A DNA stretch of 64,000 nucleotides from positions 1 through 64,000 of the forward strand of contig JAIETL010000010.1 of the NCBI GenBank assembly GCA_019745195.1, given 5' to 3'. Origin of the DNA: Beijerinckiaceae bacterium (GTDB taxonomy: Bacteria > Pseudomonadota > Alphaproteobacteria > Rhizobiales > Beijerinckiaceae). Below, in pieces: positions 18,130 through 27,048 of the stretch. Made by a program: the position numbers and the translations under genes. The notes beneath the pieces are model-generated. The model made no database searches. It saw nothing but the letters and a program-made list of their open reading frames with translations, and was not told where the DNA came from. Position 1 is the stretch's first letter. Each line of letters starts with the position of its first letter.

Positions 18130-18236
18130 GTCATCCCGGCCGTAGCGAAGCGGAGCGCCGGGATCCATCATAGAGCGCCATCGTGTCTTACGATGGATCC
18201 CGGAGCTGCGCGGCTTCGCCGCTTGTCCGGGATGAC
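18130..18236. repeat. Palindromic repeat, family C, right of the GIY-YIG gene
   Basis: GTCATCCCGGCCGTAGCGAA at the left faces CGCTTGTCCGGGATGAC at the right. It is the reverse-complement orientation of 17711-17818: its left arm matches the other copy's right arm. It lies between tatC and the nuclease start. Confidence 0.92.
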
Positions 18237-18260
18237 GTAGAGCAGTTGTGGCGACGCCGG

Positions 18261-19088
18261 CTACAGCCCCGCCGCCTTCTCAGCCGCCTCTTCCGCCGCC
18301 TTCTTGGCCGCACGCTTGCGCTCGACGTATGCCACCGAATGCACCGACAGCTCGTAAAGCAGCAGCATCGGCACGGCGAGCATGAGCTGCGAGATCACGT
18401 CGGGCGGAGTCAGGACGGCCGCCACCACGAAGACGAAGACGATGGCGTAGCGGCGCTTGTCCTTGAGGAACTGCGAATCGATGATGCCGGCCTGGCCGAG
18501 CAGCGTCAGGATCACCGGCAACTGGAAGGAAATTCCGAAGGCGAAGATCAGCGTCATGATCAGCGAAAGATATTCGCTGACCTTGGGCAGCAGCGCGATG
18601 CCGGCCGTGCCTTCGGTCGCCGCCTGCTGCATGCCGATGGAGAACTTCATCAGCACCGGCATGGCGAAGAAGAACACCATCGCAGCGCCGGCGACGAAGA
18701 AAATCGGCGTCGCCGCCAGATAGGGCGCGAAAGCCTGCCGCTCGTTCTTGTAGAGACCCGGCGCGACGAATTTGTAGATTTGCGTCGCGATCACCGGAAA
18801 GGCGAAGAAGCCGGCCCCGAAGGCGGCGATCTTGATCTGGGTGAAGAGATATTCCAGCGGCGCGGTGTAGATGAGCTGCACGTTCGCGCCCGGGCCCGCC
18901 GCCCAGACATAGGGCAGCACCAGCACGTTGTAGATCTGCGTCGCGAAGGCGAAGCAGACGAAGAACATAATCAGGAAGGCGATCAGCGACTTGATCAGCC
19001 GCGAGCGCAGTTCGATGAGATGATCGATCAGCGGCGCGCGGGAGGCCTCGATCTCGTCCTCGCCCTCGCGGACATTGGCGACGCTCAT
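18261..19088 (-). CDS. tatC: Sec-independent protein translocase TatC
   Basis: This 275-residue inner-membrane protein with six predicted membrane segments is the twin-arginine signal receptor. The N-terminal [13 protein letters not shown] and the segment [16 protein letters not shown] are family signatures. The C-terminus is an Ala/Lys/Glu-rich tail ([14 protein letters not shown]). It overlaps tatB by four bases. At least four Tat-type leaders occur in this window (livK-type, dctP-type and Kelch genes with RR motifs), all needing this system. Confidence 0.96.
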   Translation of the reverse strand: MSVANVREGEDEIEASRAPLIDHLIELRSRLIKSLIAFLIMFFVCFAFATQIYNVLVLPYVWAAGPGANVQLIYTAPLEYLFTQIKIAAFGAGFFAFPVIATQIYKFVAPGLYKNERQAFAPYLAATPIFFVAGAAMVFFFAMPVLMKFSIGMQQAATEGTAGIALLPKVSEYLSLIMTLIFAFGISFQLPVILTLLGQAGIIDSQFLKDKRRYAIVFVFVVAAVLTPPDVISQLMLAVPMLLLYELSVHSVAYVERKRAAKKAAEEAAEKAAGL

Positions 19089-19627
19089 GCCGCGCTCCCA
19101 TCGTCGGGTTCGGAGACCTTCGCCTTGCGCTTGCGCGGAGCCCTGGGCTCCGGAAGGTCGGTGTCGACGGGCGGCGGGGTCGAGTCGGCGCTGGCGGTGC
19201 GCCGGCGCGTCGGCTCGGCGGCCGGGGCCGGATCGAACACGATCTCGGGCAGCGGCTCAGGCCCCGGCAGCGCCGCGAGCTTGGCCTCGGCTTCTTTCAT
19301 CGCGGCGTCGTCGAGACCGGCCGAGACGGTCGAGGTCGGCGGATCGGTGATGCCGAAATCGTCTTTCGGCATCTCGATCGGCTTGTAATCCGGGTTCATG
19401 GCGGTCGAGACCGAGCCGCCGACATCCTCGACCTGCTTCTTCAGTTCGTGAAGCTCGGCCTCGCGCATCGCATCGTTGAACTGGCCCTGGAACTCGCCCG
19501 CCATGCGTCGGATCTTGCCCACCGCCTGTCCGACGGTGCGCATGGCCTTGGGCAGATCCTTGGGACCGATCACGACCAGCGCGACCGCCCCGATCAGCAT
19601 CAGCTCGCTCCAGGCGATGTCGAACAT
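19085..19627 (-). CDS. tatB: Sec-independent protein translocase TatB
   Basis: This 180-residue protein has one N-terminal membrane helix ([20 protein letters not shown]), then [14 protein letters not shown], the TatB amphipathic helix, and a long acidic/proline-rich cytoplasmic tail ending in [12 protein letters not shown]. The glutamate in the helix (SELM) is the TatB hallmark. It works with TatC in binding Tat precursors. It lies between tatA and tatC. Confidence 0.95.
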   Translation of the reverse strand: MFDIAWSELMLIGAVALVVIGPKDLPKAMRTVGQAVGKIRRMAGEFQGQFNDAMREAELHELKKQVEDVGGSVSTAMNPDYKPIEMPKDDFGITDPPTSTVSAGLDDAAMKEAEAKLAALPGPEPLPEIVFDPAPAAEPTRRRTASADSTPPPVDTDLPEPRAPRKRKAKVSEPDDGSAA

Positions 19628-19740
19628 CGATGGCTCGTCCTCTCGGCGCGCCTGCCGCCGGGCTGAATCTCAGCCGGCCGGACAGGCCTCGCGCCTCATC
19701 AATCCGGTGAGCCACCCGCCTCGCGGCGGGCAGCGGGCCA

Positions 19741-19995
19741 TCAGGCCTTGTGCTCTGCCTTGGCCTGGGCGGCGGTGGCGGCAGCCGCCGCGTTGCTCGC
19801 CTGCACCTGATCGATCACCTTGGGATCGACCGGAGCCTGCGCCGAAGGCGGGGTCTCGTCCTCGGCCATGCCCTTCTTGAACGACTTGATGCCCTTGGCG
19901 ACGTCGCCCATGAGCTCGGACACCTTGCCGCGCCCGAACAGCAGCATCACGACGACGCCGACGACGATCCAGTGCCAGATACTGACGCCACCCAT
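19741..19995 (-). CDS. tatA: Sec-independent protein translocase TatA
   Basis: This 84-residue protein forms the pore-building subunit of the Tat system. The membrane helix is [16 protein letters not shown], followed by [20 protein letters not shown], the TatA amphipathic helix, and a short Ala/Lys-rich tail. It is first in tatABC, 113 bases before tatB. Confidence 0.95.
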   Translation of the reverse strand: MGGVSIWHWIVVGVVVMLLFGRGKVSELMGDVAKGIKSFKKGMAEDETPPSAQAPVDPKVIDQVQASNAAAAATAAQAKAEHKA

Positions 19996-20023
19996 GGCGA
20001 TCTCCCTTGAACGTCTCAGTTTA

Positions 20024-20073
20024 GAGCATGGCTTCTTGCGAAAAACCGGTTCCCACTTTCTCGCGCCATGCTC
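20024..20073. repeat. Short palindromic repeat, family F
   Basis: GAGCATGGC on the left faces GCCATGCTC on the right, around AAAACCGGTTCCCACTTT. This 50-base form is one I recognise as frequent in Rhizobiales intergenic regions. It lies between tatA and the ABC ATPase gene; tatA transcription starts on one side of it. Confidence 0.75.
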
Positions 20074-20117
20074 GGCCGGGCCGGCTGAACGCCCGCCCCT
20101 TCTGCTTGCGGCGGAAC

Positions 20118-21230
20118 CTATGTGTCCCCCGCAGGGAACACAAGAACTTCGTCCGTCGCGATGTCGACGCCGACATCCTCGCCTTCGCGCAGGGTTCCGG
20201 GCCGCGAAACCCGCGCGGCGAGCGGCTTGTCGAGGCCGGATACAGCGATCAGGACGTGATCGACCTCGCCGAGGAAGCGGCGCGTCACCAACCGGCCCGG
20301 CAGGCAGAAGCCCTTCGGCACGAGCGTGATCGCCTGCGGGCGGATGCAGACGATCGCCTCCGCGCCCTCCGCCAGCCCGCCCGCCGGAAAGCGCCCGACC
20401 GGCGTATCGACCGCGCCGCGCGCGACCTTGCCGGCGATCTCGGTGAAATCGCAGAAGAAGCGCGCCGCGAACAGGCTGGCCGGCCGGCGGTAAAGCTCCT
20501 CGCCGGAGCCCACCTGGATGACGCGGCCGGCGCGCATCAGCACGATGCGGTCGGCGATGCGCATGGCGTCCTCCGGGTCATGCGTCACGATGATCGAGGT
20601 TGCGCCGGTTTCCTGCAGCAGGGCGGCGGTCTCGTCGCGCACCACGTCGCGCAGGCGTCGGTCGAGATTGGAGAAGGGCTCGTCCATCAGCAGCACGCCA
20701 GGACGCGGCGCGACGGCGCGCGCCAGCGCGACGCGCTGCTGCTCGCCGCCCGACAGCATATGCGGGTAGGCCTCGCACAAATCGGCGAGGCCTACGCGGG
20801 CAATGGCGCGCCGCGCCGTGGCGTCGGCGGACGCCTCGTCAAGCCCGCGCAAGCCGAAGCGGACGTTTTCGCGCACGGTGAGGTGCGGGAACAGTGCATA
20901 ATCCTGGAAGACGAGACCGACGCCGCGCGCTTCAGGCTCGACGAAGCGGTCCGGCGAGGAGACGTCCCTGCCCTCCAGCAGCACCTTGCCCGCGCTCGGC
21001 CGCTCGACGCCGGCCGCTAACCTGAGCAGCGTCGTCTTGCCGCAGCCCGACTGGCCGAGCAGGGCTACGATCTCGCCGGGCTCGACCGAGAGCGTCACCC
21101 CCTCCAGAGCCGTGACGTCGCCGAAACGCTGCGTCACGCCTTCGAAGCCAAGCGCCATCGGGATCGACGCGCCCGCCGTGCCGCGCCGGCCCCAGCTCAA
21201 CCACCGCGCCACGCTTTCGCTGCGAGCCAA
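20118..21230 (-). CDS. ABC transporter ATP-binding protein, FbpC/PotA-like
   Basis: This importer ATPase of up to 370 residues has Walker [10 protein letters not shown], signature [14 protein letters not shown] and Walker [16 protein letters not shown]-terminal regulatory/TOBE region begins near [13 protein letters not shown]. The pattern ([17 protein letters not shown]) is that of iron(III), sulfate and polyamine ATPases. A TTG at 21230 has GAGGA six bases upstream; the ATG at 21158 would remove 24 residues and is the alternative. No binding protein or permease adjoins. The Fe3+-type pair at 59878-62564 lacks an adjacent ATPase, so this gene is a candidate partner, which is inference only. 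Confidence 0.82.
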   Translation of the reverse strand: MARSESVARWLSWGRRGTAGASIPMALGFEGVTQRFGDVTALEGVTLSVEPGEIVALLGQSGCGKTTLLRLAAGVERPSAGKVLLEGRDVSSPDRFVEPEARGVGLVFQDYALFPHLTVRENVRFGLRGLDEASADATARRAIARVGLADLCEAYPHMLSGGEQQRVALARAVAPRPGVLLMDEPFSNLDRRLRDVVRDETAALLQETGATSIIVTHDPEDAMRIADRIVLMRAGRVIQVGSGEELYRRPASLFAARFFCDFTEIAGKVARGAVDTPVGRFPAGGLAEGAEAIVCIRPQAITLVPKGFCLPGRLVTRRFLGEVDHVLIAVSGLDKPLAARVSRPGTLREGEDVGVDIATDEVLVFPAGDT

Positions 21231-21255
21231 GGGATGTCCTCTTCCGAATTGCCAC

Positions 21256-21384
21256 CCTCAGCCCGCATCCTGAGGAGCGCCGCAGGCGCGTCTCGAAGGA
21301 TGCTCCAGCGGGGCGCTTCCGGATCGGGCTGGAGCATCCTTCGAGACGCGCTCCTGCGGAGCGCTCCTCAGGATGAGGGCTGAG
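21256..21384. repeat. Palindromic repeat, family A
   Basis: CCTCAGCCCGCATCCTGAGG on the left faces CCTCAGGATGAGGGCTGAGG on the right, with GTCTCGAAGGATGCTCC and GGAGCATCCTTCGAGAC inside. It lies between scpB and the ABC ATPase gene. Confidence 0.92.
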
Positions 21385-21401
21385 GAGGCTCGCGATGTTG
21401 C

Positions 21402-22100
21402 CTACTCCCCCGCCCCATGCGGGGCTGCGTCGCCGTCGTCAAGCGGCGTGAAGAGATCGCCGAGCGGGTCCTCGTCGCCGCGCAGGGACGGATCGTCGTC
21501 GGGAACCGGCACGGTCAGCCCCTTCGGCAACTGCCCGTCGATGAAGCCGGAACCCTTCAATTCGTCGAGGCCGGGCAGGTCGTCGATGCGGTCGAGCCCG
21601 AAATGGTCGAGGAAGCCGGGCGTCGTGCCGTAGGTCACCGGCCGCCCCGGCGAGCGACGCCGGCCCCGAAGCCGCACCCAGCCGGCCTCCAGCAGGATGT
21701 CGAGCGTGCCCTTGGCGGTCGCGACGCCCCTGATTTCCTCGATCTCGGCCCGCGTCACCGGCTGGTGATAGGCGATGATCGACAAAACCTCGAGCGCGGC
21801 GCGCGAGAGCTTGCGCGGCGGCTCGGCTTCCGCCGCGAGCAGATAGCCGAGATCGGGCGCGGTGCGAAAAGCCCAGCCGCCGGCCAGCGGGCGCAGATTG
21901 ACGCCGCGCGGCTCGTAGAGCGCCACCAGCCGCTCGATCACGCGAGTGATGTCGATGCCCGCCGGAATCGAATGCGCCAGCACCTCGGCCGACAATGGCG
22001 CGGCGGACGCAAACAGCAGCGCCTCGACGATGCGCAGCGCTCGCGCAAAGGCCTCCGCGCCGTCGTCATCCTCGAAATCCTCGTTTGCCGCGACGCTCAT
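21402..22100 (-). CDS. scpB: Segregation and condensation protein B
   Basis: This 232-residue protein is the winged-helix subunit of the SMC-ScpAB condensin. ALRIVEALLFASAAPLS and LEVLSIIAYHQPVTRAEIE, followed by GTLDILLEAGWVRLRGR, are family signatures. The C-terminus is an acidic tail. It overlaps scpA by four bases, so the two are co-translated. Confidence 0.95.
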   Translation of the reverse strand: MSVAANEDFEDDDGAEAFARALRIVEALLFASAAPLSAEVLAHSIPAGIDITRVIERLVALYEPRGVNLRPLAGGWAFRTAPDLGYLLAAEAEPPRKLSRAALEVLSIIAYHQPVTRAEIEEIRGVATAKGTLDILLEAGWVRLRGRRRSPGRPVTYGTTPGFLDHFGLDRIDDLPGLDELKGSGFIDGQLPKGLTVPVPDDDPSLRGDEDPLGDLFTPLDDGDAAPHGAGE

Positions 22101-22909
22101 AGCGGCAGCACGGGCGGGCGGGCCGAGCGGCGGCGGACCTGCAGCGGCGCGAAGGCGTCGTCCTGGCGCAGGTCGATGACGCCCTCGCGCACCATCTCCA
22201 GCATGGCCGAGAGCGCCGAGGCACGCACCGTCGCCGCCATCTCGCTGGCGGGCAGCCCATGCGAAGCCATGTAGCGCGTGAGATAGGGGTCGATCGCGGT
22301 CCAGTCGCCCGCCTCGCCGACGAGCCGTGTCAGCGCCTCGCGCGCCTCGACCAGCGACCAGACCAGCCGGTGCCCGACGGATATGTGCCCTTGAGCCTTC
22401 TTCTGGCGCTGCTGCGCATAGGCCGCCAGCAGGTCATAAAGCTCGGCCTCCCAGGCCGGGCGGCTTCCCGCCGCGATCTCTTCCGGCGCGCCGCGCGCAA
22501 AAACGTCCTGCCCCAGCCGTTGGCGCGAGGCGAGTCTGCGCGCCGCCGCGCGGATCGCCTCCAGCCGACGCAGCCGCAGCGCAAGCGCGGTGGCGAGATC
22601 GGCCGCGCTCGGCTCCTCGCCTTTTGGCGGCTCGGGCAGCAGCAGCCGCGATTTCAGATAGGCCAGCCAGGCCGCCATCACGAGATAATCGGCCGCGAGT
22701 TCGAGCCTGAGCGAACGCGCCTGCTCGACGAAGACGAGATACTGTTCGGCCAAGGCAAGGATCGAGATGCGGGCGAGGTCGACCTTCTGTCGCCGGGCGA
22801 GATCGAGCAGCAGGTCGAGCGGGCCTTCATAGCCGTCGACGTCGATCACGAGCCCGGCTTCGCCGTCGCGCAGCGCGCCGTCCTCCTCGAATGGCAGTTC
22901 AGCGGCCAT
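22097..22909 (-). CDS. scpA: Segregation and condensation protein A
   Basis: This 270-residue protein is the kleisin of the bacterial condensin. YEGPLDLLLDLARRQKVDL near residue 30 is the N-terminal SMC-neck binding motif. YLVMAAWLAYLKSRLLLP follows, and the C-terminal winged-helix region has VAAT-like and DLRQDDAFAPL segments. It lies between nagZ and scpB. Confidence 0.95.
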   Translation of the reverse strand: MAAELPFEEDGALRDGEAGLVIDVDGYEGPLDLLLDLARRQKVDLARISILALAEQYLVFVEQARSLRLELAADYLVMAAWLAYLKSRLLLPEPPKGEEPSAADLATALALRLRRLEAIRAAARRLASRQRLGQDVFARGAPEEIAAGSRPAWEAELYDLLAAYAQQRQKKAQGHISVGHRLVWSLVEAREALTRLVGEAGDWTAIDPYLTRYMASHGLPASEMAATVRASALSAMLEMVREGVIDLRQDDAFAPLQVRRRSARPPVLPL

Positions 22910-22957
22910 GCGCGGCCAGCCCCTTGGTTCCGATGGCCCCGTCGCAGGTTCCGCCGT

Positions 22958-23968
22958 TCAAGCCGCCAAGGCAAGCGCGCTGGCAACTCTCGCGCGGGCG
23001 TCGTCCACATCGAGCGGCTCCGGCTCGTGCCGGAGGCGGCCGAGCGCGGTCGCGGCGCGCCGGCCGCGCGCGCCGGACATCTCCGGCACCGCGCCTGCGA
23101 TCGCGACCATCTCCTCCATGATGCCGTGGCAATGCAGCACGACATCGACCCCGGCGCGGATGGCGGCGCGGGCCTTTTCTGCGAAGCCGCCGGACAGCGC
23201 TTTCATGGAGATGTCGTCGGTCATGATCAGCCCGTCATAGCCAAGCTCGCCACGCATGATCTCGCGCACGATCGTTCGCGAGACCGTGGCGGGGCGCTTG
23301 CTATCCAGCGCCGTGAAGACGACATGGGCCGTCATCGCCATCGGCATGTCGGCGAGATGCCGAAACGGCCGAAAATCCTGCGCCCGAAGGTCATCGATCG
23401 ACGCCTCGACGACCGGCAGGTCGTGATGGCTGTCGGCCCCGGCCCTTCCATGGCCGGGCATGTGTTTCACCACAGGCAGGACGCCGCCGGCCAGCAGGCC
23501 CTCCGCTGCGGCCCGGCCGAGCCGCGCCACCATGTCGGGATCATGCGCGTAGGCGCGATCCCCGATCACGTCGTGACTGCCCGCGACCGGGACATCGAGC
23601 ACCGGCAGACAGTCGACGTCGATACCCACCGCCTTGAGGTCATGCGCCATCAGCCGGGCCGAAAGCCGAACGATCTCACGCTGTTGCACGGGATCGTTGA
23701 TTCGCAGGAAATCGCGCGCCGGCGGATATTTCGGCCAGAGCGGCGGCCCCATGCGCTGCACCCGCCCGCCCTCCTGATCGATCAGGATGGGCGCATGCCA
23801 TCCGACCGTCTCGCGCATCTGCGCCGTCAGGGCCGCGACCTGCTCGGGCGATTGCGTATTGCGCCGGAACAGGATGAAGCCCCACGGCCGCGCCTCCCGA
23901 AAGAAGGCGCGCTCGTCGGGGTTGAGGCTCGTGCCGAGGCAGCCGGCGATGAAGGCGCGCGAGGTCAT
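22958..23968 (-). CDS. nagZ: Beta-N-acetylhexosaminidase
   Basis: This 336-residue GH3 enzyme removes N-acetylglucosamine from anhydromuropeptides in cytoplasmic peptidoglycan recycling. Family marks are WGFILFRRNTQSPEQVAAL, IDQEGGRVQRM and the KHMPGHGRAGADSHHDLP loop with its catalytic His/Asp. LIMTDDISMKAL carries the nucleophile aspartate. There is no signal peptide. It lies upstream of scpA in the usual order. Confidence 0.95.
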   Translation of the reverse strand: MTSRAFIAGCLGTSLNPDERAFFREARPWGFILFRRNTQSPEQVAALTAQMRETVGWHAPILIDQEGGRVQRMGPPLWPKYPPARDFLRINDPVQQREIVRLSARLMAHDLKAVGIDVDCLPVLDVPVAGSHDVIGDRAYAHDPDMVARLGRAAAEGLLAGGVLPVVKHMPGHGRAGADSHHDLPVVEASIDDLRAQDFRPFRHLADMPMAMTAHVVFTALDSKRPATVSRTIVREIMRGELGYDGLIMTDDISMKALSGGFAEKARAAIRAGVDVVLHCHGIMEEMVAIAGAVPEMSGARGRRAATALGRLRHEPEPLDVDDARARVASALALAA

Positions 23969-24030
23969 CGCTCAGGCTTAAGGAAGCGGCGGCCCGCCGG
24001 TCAAGCGAGCCGCCGCCTTGTCCTGTTGGT

Positions 24031-25125
24031 TCACCGCATCTGCTGCGACATCTGCGCGTTGAAGGCGTCGAAAGGCAGCTCGGCGACCCGGAACCAGAGG
24101 TTTTCCTTTTTCCAGTAGGGCAGCCAGGACTCATAGAACGTCTTGAACGCCGGGTTGCTGGCGGCGAGCTCGGCATAGAGCGCCATCGCCTCCTTGAAGG
24201 CGGCCTGCATCACGTCCTGCGGGAAGGGCCGGAGCTCCGCGCCGGCCTGCACCAGCCGCAGCAGCGCGTCGGGATTGCCATGGTCATATTTTGCGACGCA
24301 GAGCGCATTCGCCTCGGCGCAGGCGGCTTCCAGAACCGCCTTGTAGGCGGGGGGCAGGCCTTCCCATTTCTCCAGGTTCACGAGGAAGCTGACATTGGCG
24401 CAGCCTTCCCAGAAGCCGGGGTAGTAATAGTATTTCGCCACGCGCTGGAAGCCGAGCTTCTCGTCGTCGAGCGGGCCGGAGAATTCGGCGGCGTCAATCG
24501 TGCCGCGCTCCAGCGCCGGATAGATGTCGCCGCCGCCGATCTGCTGTGGCACCACGCCGAGCTTGGCGAGGATGCGCCCGCCCAGCCCGGCGATGCGGAA
24601 CTTCAGGCCCTTGAGGTCATCGACGCTTTTGATCTCCTTGCGGAACCAGCCGCCCATCTGCGCGCCCGTGTTGCCGGACGGGATGGTGTGCAGGTTGTGC
24701 GTCTTCATGAAGGCGCGACAGAGTTCGAGCCCGCCGCCCTGATAGAGCCAGGCATTGTTCTGGCGCGTGTTGAGACCGAACGGCAACGAGGTCTCGAAGG
24801 CGAAGGCCGGATCCTTGCCGATATAGAAGCTCGACAGTGTATGGCTGCATTCGACCGTGCCGTTCTGCACCGAATCGAGCGCCTGAAGCGCCGGCACGAT
24901 CTCGCCGGCCGCGAAAGGCTGGATCTGGAACTGGCCGTCCGTCGCCTCGGCGACGCGTTTGGCTACCTGCGTGGACAGTCCAAACAACGTGTCGAGGCTC
25001 TTGGGATAGCTCGACGTCAGCCGCCAACTCACCTTGGGCAATGACTGCGCGACGGCCGGAGCGGCCATAGTGGCGCTGGCCGCGACGCCTGCGCCCGTCG
25101 CCTTGACGAATTGACGGCGATCCAT
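24031..25125 (-). CDS. TRAP transporter substrate-binding protein DctP, Tat-exported, orphan
   Basis: This 364-residue periplasmic binding protein has a twin-arginine leader (MDRRQFVKATGAGV, ending AVAQS). The mature N-terminus WRLTSSYPKSLDTLFG resembles 2-oxoacid-type (TakP-like) TRAP receptors. GGRILAKLGVVPQQIGGGDIYPALERG is the central ligand-binding region. The ATG at 25125 has a GGAGGAAG site just upstream. No DctQ or DctM membrane gene is near; it must use a distant TRAP permease or be a sensor-type receptor. It interrupts the otherwise conserved nagZ-SPOR spacing. Confidence 0.9.
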   Translation of the reverse strand: MDRRQFVKATGAGVAASATMAAPAVAQSLPKVSWRLTSSYPKSLDTLFGLSTQVAKRVAEATDGQFQIQPFAAGEIVPALQALDSVQNGTVECSHTLSSFYIGKDPAFAFETSLPFGLNTRQNNAWLYQGGGLELCRAFMKTHNLHTIPSGNTGAQMGGWFRKEIKSVDDLKGLKFRIAGLGGRILAKLGVVPQQIGGGDIYPALERGTIDAAEFSGPLDDEKLGFQRVAKYYYYPGFWEGCANVSFLVNLEKWEGLPPAYKAVLEAACAEANALCVAKYDHGNPDALLRLVQAGAELRPFPQDVMQAAFKEAMALYAELAASNPAFKTFYESWLPYWKKENLWFRVAELPFDAFNAQMSQQMR

Positions 25126-25268
25126 GGTCTTCCTCCGGATGGTTTTGCTTGGCCGCTCGCCTGCGAAAGCGCGGAGCGGCATCGGGCGCGACGCTACAAG
25201 TCATCGAAGCAGCCCAGAAACCATCCGCGACGCAGGCGGGCATGCGCCCGAGACAGGGCGCGCGCACG

Positions 25269-25298
25269 AAAAAACCGGCGGCGCAGGGCGCCGCCGGT
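25269..25298 (-). terminator. Intrinsic terminator of the SPOR gene
   Basis: On the - strand ACCGGCGGCGC pairs with GCGCCGCCGGT across a three-base loop and runs into TTTTTT. It is 43 bases past the SPOR gene stop and upstream of dctP. The rest of 25126-25340 shows no gene. Confidence 0.9.
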
Positions 25299-25340
25299 CG
25301 ATGATCGAAGCGGGTTTCGATCAATTCTTGGCTATGAAGC

Positions 25341-26948
25341 TCAGTTCTTGGCGATGAAGCACTGTCCGCCGGAGCTTTGCAGCTGGCTGCACATCGACGT
25401 CGCATCCTCGCGCGAATAGGGGCCGACCCGCAGGCGATAGACGGTCTTGCCGCCGGCGAGTTCGGTCTTGCGCACGATCGGGGCCTGACCGCCGAGTTGT
25501 TCGGGAAACTTCCGCTGGAGCGCGGCAAAGGTGGCGCGAGCCTCCGATTCGCTGCCGGGCGCGGCGAGCTGGACCGTGAAATCGCCTGAGCCGCTGCGGA
25601 TCGCTGCCGTTGCGGGAGCCGGCGTCGCGGCCGGTGCGGGCGTCGGCGCAGCGCTGGCGAGGCGGACAGGGGTCGAGGTCGTCGTGGCGGGCGCAGGGGT
25701 CGCGGCGCGCTCCTGCGTCTTCGGCGGCTCGACGTTCCGCGGCCGCGGCGGCGGAGCGCTGGCGGTCGTCGTCGGCACGGCGGGCTGCGGACGGGCCGCT
25801 GCAAGCCCGTTTGCGGCGGGCGCCGTGCCATTCGAATAGGCGGCATTGGCGGTCGGGGCCGGCGCTGGCGTGCCGTCGGGCCGAATCGAGACGGTGCGCA
25901 CGCGGCGCGGCTCGCCGAGGCCCGGCACCGGCGGCGACGGCGTCAGGATGGGCTCGGCAGGGGTCAGGCTGCGTTCGGGCGCGGCGGGCGCCTGCGCCAG
26001 CGGGTTGCCGTTGGCCGCGTCGGCGGTCGCGGCGCCGGGACCGGCCAGCACGACGCGCGGCGGCAGCGAGCGGGCCGCCTGCTGCACATCGACCGGCTGC
26101 TCCTCCCGGCTGACAACCGTCGCCTGCTTGGCGGGCGTCTCGCCGGCGCGCTCGTAGATCTGCTTGTTCTGGTTGGGAATCTCCGCGCCGCCCGGATTGG
26201 CGGGGGCGACCTTGGTCGGGCCGGCATCGGCCGAAATCACCGGCGGCTGGCCGTTCGTGCCGGCAGGACCGTCGCGCAGCAGCATGGCCGCGCCGACGCC
26301 GATGACGCCGACCGCGATCAGCGCGGCCGCCGTCCAGAGCCCCTTGCGCGAGCGTTGCGGCTCGAGCTCGGGCATGTCGTTGTCGGCCTGAGGCGCATCG
26401 TTTTGATAGCCCGCGGCGGAGGCCTGCTGCTCATAAGCATAGTCGTCGTAGCGCGCCTGCGGAGCGTAGCCGGCCTCCTGGTCGAGGTCGCGCGGCTGCT
26501 CGGCCTGGGGCGCCGGCTGGCGGGCATAGGCTTCGGCGACCAGATTGTCGAAATCCGGCATGGGCTGCGGAGCCGGAGCGGCCGGCTCGACCGGCAGCGG
26601 AACGGGAGCCGCGGCAGGCGCGGCGCGCGCCGGCTCGCTGCGGCGCAGCAGCGCCTCGAACTCGTCGAGGGCGCCGCGCAGTTCGGCAGGCGGCGCGCTT
26701 GGGGCTTGGGGCGCGGTCTGGGGCGCCGGCTCGACAGCGGCGAAGCTCGGCTCCTGCCTCACCGCGGCAGGGCCGCGGACGCGCTGGGCGAACAGATCCT
26801 TCAACGGATCATCCTGCCCGACGATGCGTGTCAGCTCGACCAGCGGATCGACGGCGTTGGCCGGGCGCTGCGGCTGCGCCGCGCCGCGAAGCTGACGCTC
26901 GAGATCTTCGAGATCGAGCGCGAAACGGTTTCTAGCTGGCTCACTCAT
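25341..26948 (-). CDS. SPOR domain membrane protein
   Basis: This protein of about 535 residues has a cytoplasmic N-terminal region rich in Pro, Ala and Gln. One membrane helix follows (GLWTAAALIAVGVIGVGAAM), then a long low-complexity periplasmic stretch. The C-terminal SPOR domain starts near GDFTVQLAAPGSESEA and includes VYRLRVGPYSREDA. SPOR domains bind denuded glycan strands at the division site. The ATG at 26948 is chosen; 26960 is possible. The neighbours argS and nagZ match the order in other Rhizobiales. Confidence 0.88.
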   Translation of the reverse strand: MSEPARNRFALDLEDLERQLRGAAQPQRPANAVDPLVELTRIVGQDDPLKDLFAQRVRGPAAVRQEPSFAAVEPAPQTAPQAPSAPPAELRGALDEFEALLRRSEPARAAPAAAPVPLPVEPAAPAPQPMPDFDNLVAEAYARQPAPQAEQPRDLDQEAGYAPQARYDDYAYEQQASAAGYQNDAPQADNDMPELEPQRSRKGLWTAAALIAVGVIGVGAAMLLRDGPAGTNGQPPVISADAGPTKVAPANPGGAEIPNQNKQIYERAGETPAKQATVVSREEQPVDVQQAARSLPPRVVLAGPGAATADAANGNPLAQAPAAPERSLTPAEPILTPSPPVPGLGEPRRVRTVSIRPDGTPAPAPTANAAYSNGTAPAANGLAAARPQPAVPTTTASAPPPRPRNVEPPKTQERAATPAPATTTSTPVRLASAAPTPAPAATPAPATAAIRSGSGDFTVQLAAPGSESEARATFAALQRKFPEQLGGQAPIVRKTELAGGKTVYRLRVGPYSREDATSMCSQLQSSGGQCFIAKN

Positions 26949-27048
26949 GGCATGATCCATTCCAGCACAGGGCCGACGCCACGATGGAACGCCGAACGCA
27001 TTGCGCGGTCAATTTTTTGACCTCGTGCGCGCCGGCGGAAAGCGTCCG

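Noticed and set aside
22259..24118. 619-residue open frame on the + strand
   Set aside because: It is opposite scpA, nagZ and part of dctP; the product lacks any recognisable motif.
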